Positions 28,118-37,946 are shown, numbered from the stretch's first letter. The stretch: DNA of 64,000 nt from Xanthomonas sp. AM6 (GCF_025665335.1 NZ_CP106869.1:2940501-3004500), one strand, 5' to 3'. Notes: generated from the sequence alone by a model not told the origin. Program-made: numbers and translations.

Positions 28118-29680
28118 TCACGCCTGCGGCGCAACGCTGCCCGCCGCAGGCGCAGACCGCCGATCGGGCGTGGGCGCGTCCGCGGCCATTCCGACCGCGC
28201 CCAGATACGTCTCCAATGCCGGCGCGTCGCGCGCCGGCACGATCGCGCCGACATGGCCGTCGGGGCGTACCAGCACCCAGTCGCCGGGCGCCACGCCGTA
28301 GGCGCTGCGGAGATGCCCGTCCTCGTCGACGATGTCGCCGTCCGGCCCTACCCGGTGGGCGTGCAGGCCAGCGCGCGCGGGCGGCACCCACGCGCCACGC
28401 GCGAGGTGGTAGCCGAGCAGCGTCCAGTGCGGCCCCCGGAACAGTTCGAACAGGCGACGCGGTTGTCCGCCGGCGCCGCGGCACGGCGCGTCCGGTGCGC
28501 GGTCGCCGGCATGGACGCCGCCATCGCGGGCGGTCAGTTCCAATGCCAGCGGCGAACCGGGATAGCCGATGTCGAGCTGGTGCACTTCGCGGCCGCGCCG
28601 CGCCGGGCCGCTCGCGGCCGTCTCCAGCAGCCTGGTGGCCAGGCCCAGCATCTGCGCCGCGACCGGGCGGCGCTCGGCTTCGTAGCTGTCCAGCAGCGCT
28701 TGCGGCGCGCCGCCGACGACCGCGGCGAGCTTCCAGCCCAGGTTGTAGGCATCCTGCACGCTGGTGTTCAGGCCCTGCCCGCCGGTGGGCGGATGCGCGT
28801 GGGCCGCGTCGCCGGCGAGCAGCACCCGCCCGTCGCGGTAGCGCTCCGCCAGCCGTGCCTGCATGTTGAACGCCGATGCCCAGCTGACCGCGTCGACGAC
28901 GATGTCGTGGCGGCCGCTGCGGCTGGCGATCATCTCGGTCAGCCCGGTCGCGCTGAGATCGACCTCGCCTTCCAGCGGGATCGGCGCCTGCAGCTGGAAC
29001 AGCGGCGTGCCTGCCAGCGGGCACAGCGACAGCTGCGTCTGCATCGAGTCGTCGTTGAAGCGGTGCCAGGCGCTGCGGTCGATGCCGCGCAGCATCAGGT
29101 CGGCGACGACGGCGCGCACCCCAAGCGTCTTGCCTTCGAAGCCGATGCCCAGCGCGCGCCGCACGAAGCTGCGCCCGCCGTCGGTACCGACCAGATAGCG
29201 TACGCGCAGCGTTTCCTCGCCCCGCGCGCTGCGCAGCGTCGCGGTGACGCCGCTGGCGTCCTGCGCGAAGCCGACGAGTTCGCAACCGAACTCCGCCTTG
29301 CCGCCGCATTCGGCCAGCCGCTCCCGCATCACCGCCTCGGTTAGGAACTGCGGCACCATCAGCGGAATGCGGTACGGCTCGCCGGGACTGGGCGCGTCGG
29401 GCTCCATCAGCAGGGAATCGCGGCAGCTGCCGTCCTCGCGGTAGCTGCGTTGCGGCGGGTAGACGCCGCCGGCCGCGACCAGGCGGTCGACGATGCCCAG
29501 GTCCTCGAACACCTCCATGCTGCGCGGTTGGATGCCCTTGCCGCGCGAGCCCTGGAACGGTCCGTCGAGCTTGTCGATCAGCCGGAACGACAGGTTGCGG
29601 CGCGCCAGCTCCAGGGCCAGGGTCAGGCCGGCAGCGCCGGCACCCACGATCAGGATGTCGTGTGCGAAGTTCTCGGTCAT
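28118..29680 (-). CDS. FAD-dependent aromatic monooxygenase
   Basis: 520 residues, PheA/TfdB/MhpA-type hydroxylase. FAD-binding GxGxxG motif in ILIVGAGAAGLTLALELARR at about 9-28, the second dinucleotide motif VRYLVGTDGGRSFVR and the GDAAHAHPPTGGQGLNTSV ribityl loop. The C-terminal 120 residues form the thioredoxin-like dimerisation domain. The start at 29680 is preceded by GGAGGAA. Expected to hydroxylate a phenolic or related compound with NAD(P)H; the substrate is not evident. Upstream palindromes (GTGCAAAATGCAC and GTGCAAATTGCAC) are probable MarR sites. Confidence 0.9.
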   Translation of the reverse strand: MTENFAHDILIVGAGAAGLTLALELARRNLSFRLIDKLDGPFQGSRGKGIQPRSMEVFEDLGIVDRLVAAGGVYPPQRSYREDGSCRDSLLMEPDAPSPGEPYRIPLMVPQFLTEAVMRERLAECGGKAEFGCELVGFAQDASGVTATLRSARGEETLRVRYLVGTDGGRSFVRRALGIGFEGKTLGVRAVVADLMLRGIDRSAWHRFNDDSMQTQLSLCPLAGTPLFQLQAPIPLEGEVDLSATGLTEMIASRSGRHDIVVDAVSWASAFNMQARLAERYRDGRVLLAGDAAHAHPPTGGQGLNTSVQDAYNLGWKLAAVVGGAPQALLDSYEAERRPVAAQMLGLATRLLETAASGPARRGREVHQLDIGYPGSPLALELTARDGGVHAGDRAPDAPCRGAGGQPRRLFELFRGPHWTLLGYHLARGAWVPPARAGLHAHRVGPDGDIVDEDGHLRSAYGVAPGDWVLVRPDGHVGAIVPARDAPALETYLGAVGMAADAPTPDRRSAPAAGSVAPQA

Positions 29681-29729
29681 TGCGATTCCTCCGGCGAGCT
29701 GCCAAGGAGGCAGGAATTCGCCTATCGAG

Positions 29730-29742
29730 TGCAAAATGCACT
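29730..29742. promoter_or_regulatory. probable MarR operator upstream of monooxygenase
   Basis: GTGCA-AAA-TGCAC, a perfect 5-bp inverted repeat with a 3-bp centre, 50 bp upstream of the monooxygenase start. A near-identical palindrome lies at 29859-29871. Likely bound by the neighbouring MarR protein; inferred. Confidence 0.5.
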
Positions 29743-30408
29743 TTGTCCGACGGTGCGAATGGCGCGAAGGCGCCTGATCCGCGCATGGCAGCCCACGGCC
29801 TGATCAAGTCGACTCAAGATAGGTGCTTGTTGCACATAATTACACAGCAAACTGATATGTGCAAATTGCACTCAATAACCGAGACCCGACATCGAGCGCC
29901 CGCCACGACAGCTACCCGCGGACGGTCGCAACGGGCGAAGCCACGCGGCAGCGGGGCGCGGCCTGCGCAGACGCGCCGGTGCCGGCGGCGTCGATCCGCG
30001 GCGCAGGTTTGGGGGCCGGCCATCGTCCTGCAGCGCCGTGACGCATGGCCTCCTTGGCGTGCGCCATCGGCGCCCCTTCGCGAAGATCCGCCGCGGGCGG
30101 CGGATTCGCGGTGGCGAAGTGGCGGCGACAGGCGCCGGGTCCTGCCTCGCCAAGCAACAACGGCCGCATGCCGTCCGCATGGACGTGGATGTGCGAGCGC
30201 CGTCGTTGACCAGGCACAGGACCTGCGCCATGGCGATCGACGAAGGGGCGACGGCGGTCATGCGCACGGTTGCGCGTCCCCGGATGGCGTAGCCGGTTCC
30301 ACTCACTCCGTGCCAGAGACCATCTCGCCGTGCGATCGCGGCGCTCCTGCGCGCCGCTGTCGGGACTATGCTTGTCCCGTCACAGCACCGCAGATTCCTG
30401 CCTGGGCC
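29735..30408. other. 674-bp gap, promoter region then nothing recognised
   Basis: The first 150 bp beside the monooxygenase are AT-richer and hold the palindromic sites. From about 29900 to 30408 (before the phytoene-synthase-like gene's stop) open frames have no family resemblance on either strand. Confidence 0.55.
29859..29871. promoter_or_regulatory. second probable MarR operator
   Basis: GTGCA-AAT-TGCAC, same half-sites as at 29730. It lies 180 bp upstream of the monooxygenase start in an AT-rich stretch. Confidence 0.45.
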
Positions 30409-31110
30409 TCAGCCCAGGCCCGCCCACCAGGCGCGCCACAGCGTGGCCATCGCGCTCGGCGGCTTGCGCACCGCGCGGGCCTGTTGCGCGATCCGCGCGC
30501 GCGCCAGCGCCGATACGATGCGCCGCGGCCGCGGCCCATCCACACGCCGTGGCCAGCGCTGCAGCAAGGCCTGCGCCCAGCGCTGCTGCGCCTGCGCCTC
30601 GGCGCCGCCACGCAGCGACAGCGGCACCGCGGCGATGCCGGCGGCGGCCAGCCGCTGCGCCAGTACCTGCGTGGCCAATGCGGCCGCAGCGGCGCGCCCG
30701 CCCTCGAACACGGCACGCTCGACCTGCGCGGCGGCCAGCGCGAACGGCTCCAGCCGCTCGAACGCATGCGCCGGATCGGCCGCGGCCGCGCGCGAGGCGA
30801 GCAGGCCCGGCAGGGCCTCGGCCAGCTGCGCCCACGGCGCGGCCACCGGCTCCAGCACCCGCCCCAGCGGATGCCGCGAGCGCTGCCCGGCCCAGCTGCG
30901 CAGTTCCTCGCCCCACCACGCAAGCTTGGCGTCGGCCGGCAATGGATCGCCGGCGATGTTGAGGATGTCGTCGAATTCCTGCAGCAACGCGAACCAGGCC
31001 ACGGCGCGCGCGCGCTGCGCCGCGGGCACGAAGGTTTCGGCCACCGCCCATTCCGGCCAGCGGCTGCGCCATTTGTCGAGGAAGGCATCCAGGGCGGAGG
31101 TGCTGCTCAT
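30409..31110 (-). CDS. short phytoene/squalene synthase-like protein
   Basis: 233 residues; true phytoene synthases are about 300. An N-terminal first Asp-rich region is partly kept (AWFALLQEFDDILNIAGDPL, then WWGEELRSWAGQRSRHPLG), but I see no second DxxED motif, so prenyl-transferase catalysis is doubtful. It resembles the non-catalytic synthase-like proteins that lie beside respiratory or ubiquinone genes. It follows gph by 22 bp and closes a minus-strand group that contains ubiG. Confidence 0.7.
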   Translation of the reverse strand: MSSTSALDAFLDKWRSRWPEWAVAETFVPAAQRARAVAWFALLQEFDDILNIAGDPLPADAKLAWWGEELRSWAGQRSRHPLGRVLEPVAAPWAQLAEALPGLLASRAAAADPAHAFERLEPFALAAAQVERAVFEGGRAAAAALATQVLAQRLAAAGIAAVPLSLRGGAEAQAQQRWAQALLQRWPRRVDGPRPRRIVSALARARIAQQARAVRKPPSAMATLWRAWWAGLG

Positions 31111-31132
31111 GCGATCGCGGGATTCCGGGAGT

Positions 31133-31843
31133 TCAGGGAAGGTGCGGCGGGCCGGGCCAGGCGCTGGCGTCGAGCAGGTCGGCCGGCGCGCCCACCGTGG
31201 CGTCGGCGCGCCAGGCCAGCGGGTCCTCGCCGTCCAGGCGATAGCCCCACAGCACCGCCACCGAGGCCATGCCGGCGGCACGCGCGGCGAGGATGTCGCG
31301 CTCGTCGTCGCCGACGTAGACGACCTGCTCCGCCTGCACGTCCAGCCGCTGCGCGGCGACCTGCAGCGGCAGCGGGTGCGGCTTGCGCTCGGCCAGGGTG
31401 TCGCCGCCGATCAGCACCGCGCAGCGCCGTTCCCAGCCCAGCTGCGGCAGGATCAGCCGCGCCAGGTATTCGGGCTTGTTGGTGACGATGCCCCACACGC
31501 AGCCGGCGTCCTCCAAGCGCTGCAGCAACGCCGCGATGCCGTCGAACGGACGCGAATGCCGGCCGACCAACGTTTCGTAGTGGCGCAGGAAGTCGGGAAT
31601 CAGCGCATCGCGCGCGGCGGCCGGCAGATCGGGAAACGCCACGCCCAGCATCGCCCGCGAGCCCTTGGACACCACCGGGCGCAACTGCTCAAGGGTCAGC
31701 GCGTCGCGGCCCTGCTCGGCGCGCAGCGCATTGGCCGCCGCCAACAGATCCGGCGCGCTGTCCAGCAAGGTACCGTCCAGGTCGAACAGCACCGCACGCG
31801 GAAACTGGCCGCGCGGCGGCTGTGCCGATTCCCTACTCCCCAT
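31133..31843 (-). CDS. gph: HAD phosphatase, Gph or MupP type
   Basis: 236 residues. HAD motifs: [14 protein letters not shown] (nucleophile Asp), GIVTNKPEY (Thr), KPHPLPLQ (Lys) and GDDERDI (acidic). The candidates are phosphoglycolate phosphatase and N-acetylmuramate-6-phosphate phosphatase; the latter (MupP) lies next to ubiG in Pseudomonas, and the same order is seen here, so the cell wall recycling role is quite possible. The start at 31843 and first residues MGSRES come from a family-2 repeat, and its ATG lies inside the ubiG 3' end (11-bp overlap). Confidence 0.85.
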   Translation of the reverse strand: MGSRESAQPPRGQFPRAVLFDLDGTLLDSAPDLLAAANALRAEQGRDALTLEQLRPVVSKGSRAMLGVAFPDLPAAARDALIPDFLRHYETLVGRHSRPFDGIAALLQRLEDAGCVWGIVTNKPEYLARLILPQLGWERRCAVLIGGDTLAERKPHPLPLQVAAQRLDVQAEQVVYVGDDERDILAARAAGMASVAVLWGYRLDGEDPLAWRADATVGAPADLLDASAWPGPPHLP

Positions 31844-31857
31844 TCCCGATTCCCGGC
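31825..31857. repeat. dispersed repeat (family 2) at ubiG-gph junction
   Basis: CCGATTCCCTACTCCCCATT then CCCGATTCCCGG. The stop codon of ubiG (31833-31835) and the start codon of gph (31841-31843) both lie inside it, as do the last residues of UbiG (PGIGNGE) and first of Gph (MGSRES). Confidence 0.85.
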
Positions 31858-32570
31858 TTCACCGCACACGCCAGGTAGTTCACCTCGGTGCGCGTGGACA
31901 GCCGCGCACGGTTGCGCCATGGCTCGTACAGCATGCCGCTGACGTCGTGCAGCTGCAGGTCGGCCTGGCGCAGCCACGCCGCCAGTTCGGCCGGCTTGAT
32001 GAAATCCTGGTAGCGGTGGGTGCCGGTGGGCAGCAGCCGCGCCACGTACTCGGCGCCGACGATGGCCAGCGCGAACGCGGCCGGGGTGCGGTTGAGCGTG
32101 GACAGGAACAGCTGGCCGCCGGGCTTGAGCAGGGTCGCGCAGGCGCGCACGATCGCCGCCGGATCGGGCACGTGCTCGAGCATCTCCATGCAGGTGACCG
32201 CGTCGAAGCTGCCCGGGCGCTCGGCGGCCAGGTCCTCGACCGACTGCACGCGGTAATCGACCTCCACGCCGGATTCGAGCTGGTGCAGCCGCGCCACCTT
32301 GACCAGTTCCGGGGCCAGGTCGATCGCGGTGACCTGCGCCCCCTCCTTGGCCAGCGCCTCGCTGAGCAGGCCGCCGCCGCAGCCCACGTCGAGCACGCTG
32401 GCGCCGCGCAGCGGCAGCCGGTCGGCGACGTAGCGCAGGCGCACCGGGTTCAGCGCGTGCAGCGGTTTCTGCGGGCCGTCGGCGTCCCACCAGCGGGTGG
32501 CCAGCGCGCCGAACTTGTCCAGTTCGGCCTGATCGAAATTGGCGGACGTGTTGGAAGCGGAAGCGGTCAT
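31833..32570 (-). CDS. ubiG: ubiquinone biosynthesis O-methyltransferase
   Basis: 245 residues, class I SAM methyltransferase. Motif I is [17 protein letters not shown]; downstream motifs [11 protein letters not shown] and LSTLNRT are as in UbiG, including the pre-motif region [19 protein letters not shown] that marks this family. It makes two O-methyl transfers in ubiquinone synthesis. The start at 32570 ([14 protein letters not shown]) precedes the family core. The last residues (PGIGNGE) come from the dispersed repeat shared with gph. Confidence 0.95.
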   Translation of the reverse strand: MTASASNTSANFDQAELDKFGALATRWWDADGPQKPLHALNPVRLRYVADRLPLRGASVLDVGCGGGLLSEALAKEGAQVTAIDLAPELVKVARLHQLESGVEVDYRVQSVEDLAAERPGSFDAVTCMEMLEHVPDPAAIVRACATLLKPGGQLFLSTLNRTPAAFALAIVGAEYVARLLPTGTHRYQDFIKPAELAAWLRQADLQLHDVSGMLYEPWRNRARLSTRTEVNYLACAVKPGIGNGE

Positions 32571-32622
32571 GGCGGCATCTCGGTTGGGCCGCGCGCGGAT
32601 CGCGGCACGGCAGTAAAGCGGA

Positions 32623-33957
32623 TCAGGCGTGTACGCTGCGGATGCGCTCGCGCCATTGCCGCGCGTTGGCGACCAGCGCATCGGCGTCCATGTCCACCAG
32701 CACCCGCTGCTCGAGCTTGCGCTGGCCGGCGATCCACACGTCGCTGACCTGCTGCCGGCCGGTGGCGTAGACCAGCTGCGACAGCACGTTGTGCAGCGGC
32801 TGGGTCTCCAGCGCGGACAGGTCCACGCAGATCAGGTCGGCCTGCTTGCCGACCTCGATCGAGCCGATCTTCTCGCCGAAGCCCAGCGCGCGCGCGCCGC
32901 CCAGCGTGGCCGCGCGCAGCGTGCTGGCCGCGTCCAGCGCGGTGGCGTCGTTGGCCACGGCCTTGGCCAGGATCGCCGCGGTGCGGTTCTCGCTGAACAT
33001 GTCCAGGTCGTTGTTGCTGGCGCAGCCGTCGGTGCCGATCGCCAGGTTCACGCCCGCGCGCTGCAGCGCGCAGGCCGGGCAGAACCCGGAGGCGAGCTTG
33101 AGGTTGGATTCGGGGCAATGCACCACGCTGACCCCGCGCTCGGCGCACAGGTGGATCTCCGCGTCGGTGAGCTGGGTCATGTGCACCGCGATCAGGCGGT
33201 CGTTGACCAGGCCGAGCCGGTCCAGCCGCGCCAGCGGGCGCTGGCCGTACTGCTTGAGCGAGTCGGCGATCTCCTGCGCGGTCTCGTGGGTGTGCAGGTG
33301 CACCGGCACGTCGAGCTGGTCGGACAGCATCCGCACCCGCTCGAAGTTGGCGTCGTTGACCGTGTACGGCGCATGCGGGGCGAAGGCGATGCCGATCAGC
33401 GGATCGTCGCGCCACTGGTCGTGCACCTCGCAGGCGCGTTCGAAGTATTCGTCGGAGGTCTTGGCCCAGGCGGTCGGGAAATCGATGATCACCGTGCCCA
33501 CCCGCGCGCGGAAACCGTGCTGCTTGTACACCGCGGCCTGCACGTCGGCGAAGAAGTAGTTCTCGTTGGCGCACGTGGTGCCGCCGCGCAGCATCTCGGC
33601 GATCGCCAGCGCGGTGCCGTCGGCGACGAACTCCGGGCCGATCACCGCGGTCTCCACCGGCCAGATGTGCTGCTGCAGCCACACCATCAGCGGCAGGTCG
33701 TCGGCGATGCCGCGCAGCAGGGTCATCGGGTTGTGGGTGTGCGCGTTGACCAGGCCCGGCAGCAGCGCCGCGTCCGGGCGCGACACGGTGCGCGCGGCGG
33801 AAAAGCGCGCGTGCGCCTCGGCGCGCGGCAGCACCGCGACGATGTCGCTGCCGCGCACCGCCACCGCGTGGTCCTCCAGCACCACCGCGTGCGGCTCGAT
33901 CGGGACCACGTAGCCGGCTTCGATCAGCAGGTCGCAGGATTCGGGAATGGAGGTCAT
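32623..33957 (-). CDS. mtaD: amidohydrolase, 5'-methylthioadenosine/S-adenosylhomocysteine deaminase-like
   Basis: 444 residues, TRZ/ATZ (cytosine deaminase-like) amidohydrolase. Metal site [33 protein letters not shown], and the catalytic Asp in [11 protein letters not shown]; all ligands present. The HTHETAQE and GTDG context match MTA/SAH deaminases and related guanine-nucleoside enzymes, so deamination of a 5'-modified adenosine is the favoured role. It lies 52 bp upstream of ubiG on the same strand; ubiG releases S-adenosylhomocysteine, which gives a plausible link. Confidence 0.85.
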   Translation of the reverse strand: MTSIPESCDLLIEAGYVVPIEPHAVVLEDHAVAVRGSDIVAVLPRAEAHARFSAARTVSRPDAALLPGLVNAHTHNPMTLLRGIADDLPLMVWLQQHIWPVETAVIGPEFVADGTALAIAEMLRGGTTCANENYFFADVQAAVYKQHGFRARVGTVIIDFPTAWAKTSDEYFERACEVHDQWRDDPLIGIAFAPHAPYTVNDANFERVRMLSDQLDVPVHLHTHETAQEIADSLKQYGQRPLARLDRLGLVNDRLIAVHMTQLTDAEIHLCAERGVSVVHCPESNLKLASGFCPACALQRAGVNLAIGTDGCASNNDLDMFSENRTAAILAKAVANDATALDAASTLRAATLGGARALGFGEKIGSIEVGKQADLICVDLSALETQPLHNVLSQLVYATGRQQVSDVWIAGQRKLEQRVLVDMDADALVANARQWRERIRSVHA

Positions 33958-33982
33958 CGCAAGCGCTCTGGAAAAGGAAGGA

Positions 33983-34636
33983 TCAGGTTGCCGCCTGGGC
34001 CTGGCCGATGCGGCGCCGGTACACGCGCATCACCACCCACTGCAGCACGAACACCGCCAAGAAACCCAATCGCCCCAGCACGGGTGCGATCATCGCCAGC
34101 GGAATGCACAGCGCGAACACCACCGGCGCGATCGCCACGCGCAGCGTCATCGCACGCGCCTGCAGCGCGCCCAGCCGCTGCACCAGGCCCTCCTTGCGCA
34201 CCGCGTAGGCATGCATCAGGTAGGCGGCCACGCCGATCGCGGCCAGATGCGCGCAATACACCGCGAACGCCTCGTGGCTGCCGACATAGTCCGAATACAG
34301 CGCCGTGGAAAACGGCAGCAGGCCGATCAGCAGCAGCTGCAGCACGTTGAGCCAGATCAGTCGGTCGTCGAACTGGCGGATATGCCGGCACAGCTGCAGG
34401 TGCGACTTCCAGAACAGCGCGGTGACCAGGAAGCTCACCGCGAACCCGATGAACAGCGGCAACATCCGGTGCAGCGCGGCCAGGATGCCGCCGGCGGCCT
34501 CGACCTCGGCATGCCCCGGCACCTTGATCTCCACCGCCAGCAAGGTGATGGCGATGGCGAAGACCGCATCGCTGAAGAATACGACCCGGTCGTGCGGGTA
34601 CTTGGCATCGGCGCTGTCGGCGTGGCTGGTCGTCAC
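33983..34636 (-). CDS. TMEM175-family potassium channel-like membrane protein
   Basis: 217 residues from GTG at 34636, which has AGGA 9 bp upstream. The hallmark FSDAVFAIAITLLAVEIKVP (family FSD motif) lies near residues 20-40; about six hydrophobic helices follow, ending MRVYRRRIGQAQ. Prokaryotic TMEM175 proteins are K+-selective channels that assemble as tetramers of six-helix subunits. The ATG at 34708 is possible but adds a low-complexity tail. Downstream on the same strand is the amidohydrolase. Confidence 0.85.
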   Translation of the reverse strand: MTTSHADSADAKYPHDRVVFFSDAVFAIAITLLAVEIKVPGHAEVEAAGGILAALHRMLPLFIGFAVSFLVTALFWKSHLQLCRHIRQFDDRLIWLNVLQLLLIGLLPFSTALYSDYVGSHEAFAVYCAHLAAIGVAAYLMHAYAVRKEGLVQRLGALQARAMTLRVAIAPVVFALCIPLAMIAPVLGRLGFLAVFVLQWVVMRVYRRRIGQAQAAT

Positions 34637-34760
34637 GGGAATTTCCTGGAAGCGGGGTGGTCCGGCACCGCCCCGCGGCGATCCGGCATTGCGATGCCTG
34701 GCCGCCACACGCCAGCGCGTGCGCGCGCCCGCGGCCGGCTGCGGCCGCGGGCGCGCCGGC

Positions 34761-35327
34761 TTACTTGACGCGCGAGAAGTATTCGCCCGAACGCGTATCG
34801 ACCTTGATGATCTCGTCCTGGCCGACGAACAGCGGCACCCGCACCACCGCGCCGGTTTCCAGCGTGGCCGGCTTGCCGCCGCCGCCGGAGGTGTCGCCGC
34901 GCACGCCCGGGTCGGTCTCGACGATCTTCAGCTCGACGAAGTTCGGCGGGGTGACCTGGATCGGGGTGCCGTTCCACAGCGTCACCACGCAGTCTTCCTC
35001 GCCCTTGATCCACTTGGCGGCATCGCCGACGCCGGCCTTGTCGGCCTGCACCTGCTCGAAGGTCTCCTGCTGCATGAAGTGCCAGTACTCGCCGTCGGTG
35101 TACAGGTACTGCATGTTGGTATCGACCACGTCGGCCGCTTCCACGTTGTCGGTCGCCTTCATGGTCATTTCAACCACGCGCCCGGACTTGATGAAGCGGT
35201 ACTTGATGCGGGTGAAGGCCTGGCCCTTGCCCGGCTTGACGTATTCGGTGTCGGTGATGATCGCAGGTTCGCTGTTGACCAGGATCTTCATCCCGGTCTT
35301 GACGTCGTTCATGCCATAGCTGGCCAT
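34761..35327 (-). CDS. efp: elongation factor P
   Basis: 188 residues. Relieves ribosome stalling at polyproline. Three beta domains; the modification loop PGKGQAF carries Lys34, the lysine beta-lysylated in this group. SGGGGKP and [10 protein letters not shown] at the C-terminus are typical. epmB is divergent, 102 bp away, which is a common and telling neighbour. No epmA or epmC in the window. Confidence 0.97.
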   Translation of the reverse strand: MASYGMNDVKTGMKILVNSEPAIITDTEYVKPGKGQAFTRIKYRFIKSGRVVEMTMKATDNVEAADVVDTNMQYLYTDGEYWHFMQQETFEQVQADKAGVGDAAKWIKGEEDCVVTLWNGTPIQVTPPNFVELKIVETDPGVRGDTSGGGGKPATLETGAVVRVPLFVGQDEIIKVDTRSGEYFSRVK

Positions 35328-35429
35328 CTGAAACTCCTCGGGTAAGGCAAACCCGCCGCGTTCGGCGGCCGGCCGGATAGAATGGAAAGCTCCCGCCGCA
35401 ACCGGCGGGCGCTCGTTTTATGACCGCAT

Positions 35430-36461
35430 ATGATAACCGCAGCCCCCCGCCCGATGCAGCCGTCCCCCTCCCCCGCCGTGTTGGCCCCGCCGCGCTGGCA
35501 ACAGCTGTGGCGCGATGCCGTGCGCGACCCGCGCGAGTTGCTGGCGCTGCTCGGGCTGGACCCGCAGGCGCTCGGCGTCTCCGAACAGGCTGCGACGCAG
35601 TTCGCGCTGCGCGTGCCGCGCGGCTTCGTCGCCCGCATGCGCCCTGGCGACCCGCACGACCCGCTGCTGCGGCAGGTGCTGCCGATCGACGCCGAACTGC
35701 GCCGGGTGCCGGGTTTCGCGCTGGATGCGGTCGGCGACGGTGCGGCCAAGAAGGCCGACGGGGTGATCCAGAAATACCGCGGCCGCGCGCTGCTGGTGGC
35801 TACCGGCAGCTGCGCGGTGCATTGCCGCTACTGCTTCCGCCGCCACTTCCCGTATGCCGAGGAAACCGCCGCGCGCGACGGCTGGCGCGCCGCGGTGGCG
35901 GCGATCGCCGCCGATCCGGACATCGACGAGGTGATCCTGTCCGGCGGCGACCCGCTGTCGCTGGCCACGCCCAAGCTGGCCGAACTGACCGAGGCGCTGG
36001 CCGCCATCCCGCAGCTCAAGCGCCTGCGCATCCACAGCCGCCTGCCGGTGGTGCTGCCCGAGCGCGTCGACGCTCCGCTGCTGGCCTGGCTGCGGTCGCT
36101 GCCGTGGCCGCTGGCGTTCGTGATCCACGCCAACCACGCCAACGAATTCGACGCCGGCGTGGACGCGGCGCTGGCGCAGTTGCGCGGCACCGGCGCGCAA
36201 CTGCTGAACCAGGCGGTGCTGCTGCGCGGAGTCAACGACAGCGTCGAGGCGCTGGCCGCCTTGAGCGAGCGCAGCTTCGCCGCCGGCGCGCTGCCGTATT
36301 ACCTGCACCAGCTGGACCGGGTCGAGGGCGTGGCCCATTTCGAAGTGGACGACGCCACCGCGCGCGCGCTGCACCAGGCGCTGGCCGCGCGGCTGTCCGG
36401 GTACCTGGTACCGAAACTGGTGCGCGAGATCCCCGGCGACACCGGCAAGCGCGCGCTGTAG
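35430..36461 (+). CDS. epmB: EF-P lysine 2,3-aminomutase EpmB
   Basis: 343 residues. Radical SAM enzyme that turns lysine into beta-lysine for EF-P. The [4Fe-4S] cluster ligands are Cys128, Cys132 and Cys135 in SCAVHCRYCFRR. PLP would bind Lys in the C-terminal domain (LVPKLVREIPGDTGKRAL end). The start could be the ATG at 35430 or the second at 35454. Divergent from efp. A 7-bp hairpin (CCCGCCG-CAAC-CGGCGGG, 35392-35409) lies in the leader. Confidence 0.95.
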   Translation: MITAAPRPMQPSPSPAVLAPPRWQQLWRDAVRDPRELLALLGLDPQALGVSEQAATQFALRVPRGFVARMRPGDPHDPLLRQVLPIDAELRRVPGFALDAVGDGAAKKADGVIQKYRGRALLVATGSCAVHCRYCFRRHFPYAEETAARDGWRAAVAAIAADPDIDEVILSGGDPLSLATPKLAELTEALAAIPQLKRLRIHSRLPVVLPERVDAPLLAWLRSLPWPLAFVIHANHANEFDAGVDAALAQLRGTGAQLLNQAVLLRGVNDSVEALAALSERSFAAGALPYYLHQLDRVEGVAHFEVDDATARALHQALAARLSGYLVPKLVREIPGDTGKRAL

Positions 36462-36746
36462 GCGACGTTGCCGCAGAGCGGCGCGTTGCGGATCTTCGCC
36501 GTGGCGGTGGCCTTGCTGAAGAGGCGCCTGCGCAACGCCGGCGCAGCGTGCCGTCGCGCAACAAGGTGGGACTGGCACCGCGGTGCCGCGGCACTGCCCC
36601 GAACTCCGGCAGAGACGGCCATTCCGTCCCGGGCGATCGGCTTCTCCGGGCCTCGCGGAGCGCATGCGAGCGGACCCGCGGTAGGTTAGGCTCGCCCTGC
36701 AGCCGCCGCTGCGCCGCGATGCTAGCGCTACCAACGGGAGACCTCG

Positions 36747-37769
36747 ATGCGAGCCTTGATGATGACCTGGCGCCGCCGGCACTGCCGGCTCGGACTCATG
36801 GCGCTGCTTGCCGCCGCCGGAGCGCTCGCAGCGGAGCCGCAGCCGGCCGCCGGCGCCAACCCGATCGTCCGCGACAGGTTCACCGCCGATCCCGCGCCGC
36901 TGGTGGTCGGCGACACGCTCTACCTGTATGTCGGCCACGACGAGGCGCAGCGCGACGAGATGTTCACCATGCGCGAGTGGCTGGTCTATTCGACCAGGGA
37001 CATGAAGACCTGGACCGCCCACGCCCCGGTCATGAACGTCAAGGATTTCAAGTGGGCCAAGCAGGACGCGTGGGCGTCGCAGGCGATCGAGAAGAACGGC
37101 AAGTTCTATTTCTACGCCGCGGTGGAGCACGATGCCACGCAGCCGGGCAAGGCGATCGCGGTCGCGGTCGCGGACACGCCGACCGGCCCGTTCGTGGACG
37201 CCCGCGGCTCGGCGCTGATCACCAATGCGATGACGCCCAAGGGCACGCACAGCTGGGAAGACATCGACCCCACCGTGCTCACCGACGACGACGGCAGCAC
37301 CTGGATCGCCTGGGGCAACCGCCAGTGCTATCTGGCCAAGCTCAAGCCCAACATGATCGAGATCGACGGGCCCATCCGCGAGATCACGCCGCCGCATTTC
37401 GAGGAAGGCCCGTGGCTGCACAAGCGCGGCGACCTGTACTACCTGACCTACGCCTCGCTGGACCGCGACACGCAACGCGACGAGCACGTGTCCTATGCGA
37501 CCGCGCCGGCCATCACCGGGCCGTGGACGTACCGCGGCGAACTGACCGGCTCGGGCAAGTACAGCTTCACCATCCACCCGGGCATCGTGCAGTTCAAGGA
37601 CCGGTGGTACCTGTTCCTGCACAACGCGACGCTGGCGATCGGCGACTTGAACGGCGCCATCGGCCGGCGTGCGGTGACGGTCGAATACCTGCACTACAAC
37701 CCGGACGGGACGATGCGGCCGGTGCGGCAGACCGAGGCCGGCGTGTCGGTGCCCGACGCGGCGCGGTGA
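36747..37769 (+). CDS. glycoside hydrolase family 43 protein, secreted
   Basis: 340 residues with a signal peptide (helix about 13-28). Five-bladed propeller enzyme: general base Asp48 in RDRFTADPAPLV, transition-state Asp in DIDPTVLTDDDG, and the catalytic acid Glu in HFEEGPWLHKRG. GH43 members act as beta-xylosidases or alpha-arabinofuranosidases/arabinanases on plant hemicellulose; which one cannot be decided. The domain fills the protein; no carbohydrate-binding module. No neighbours in the same pathway. Confidence 0.9.
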   Translation: MRALMMTWRRRHCRLGLMALLAAAGALAAEPQPAAGANPIVRDRFTADPAPLVVGDTLYLYVGHDEAQRDEMFTMREWLVYSTRDMKTWTAHAPVMNVKDFKWAKQDAWASQAIEKNGKFYFYAAVEHDATQPGKAIAVAVADTPTGPFVDARGSALITNAMTPKGTHSWEDIDPTVLTDDDGSTWIAWGNRQCYLAKLKPNMIEIDGPIREITPPHFEEGPWLHKRGDLYYLTYASLDRDTQRDEHVSYATAPAITGPWTYRGELTGSGKYSFTIHPGIVQFKDRWYLFLHNATLAIGDLNGAIGRRAVTVEYLHYNPDGTMRPVRQTEAGVSVPDAAR

Positions 37770-37843
37770 GGTCGGGGCTGCGCGAGGCCTACGGCCGCGA
37801 ACTGGATCGTCGGGGCGATGCCGCTGCTGCTTCCCACTGCTTC

Positions 37844-37913
37844 TGTAGGAGCGGCTTCAGCCGCGACGGACGTTACCGGTAACGCCCGTCGCGGCTGAAG
37901 CCGCTCCTACAGA
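37844..37913. repeat. near-perfect 70-bp REP palindrome
   Basis: Left arm CTGTAGGAGCGGCTTCAGCC (37844 on) and right arm ending GGCTGAAGCCGCTCCTACAG; each arm is 27 bp and the centre is itself palindromic apart from one A/C pair. Convergent to both GH43 and the GGDEF-EAL gene, a likely bidirectional terminator. Confidence 0.92.
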
Positions 37914-37946
37914 AAGCAAGCGCAATTCTCCAAATCGCAGACCCGC

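Noticed and set aside
29872-30306. 144-residue minus-strand frame beside the monooxygenase
   Set aside because: Arg/Pro-rich random composition, no ribosome site and no similarity I can name.
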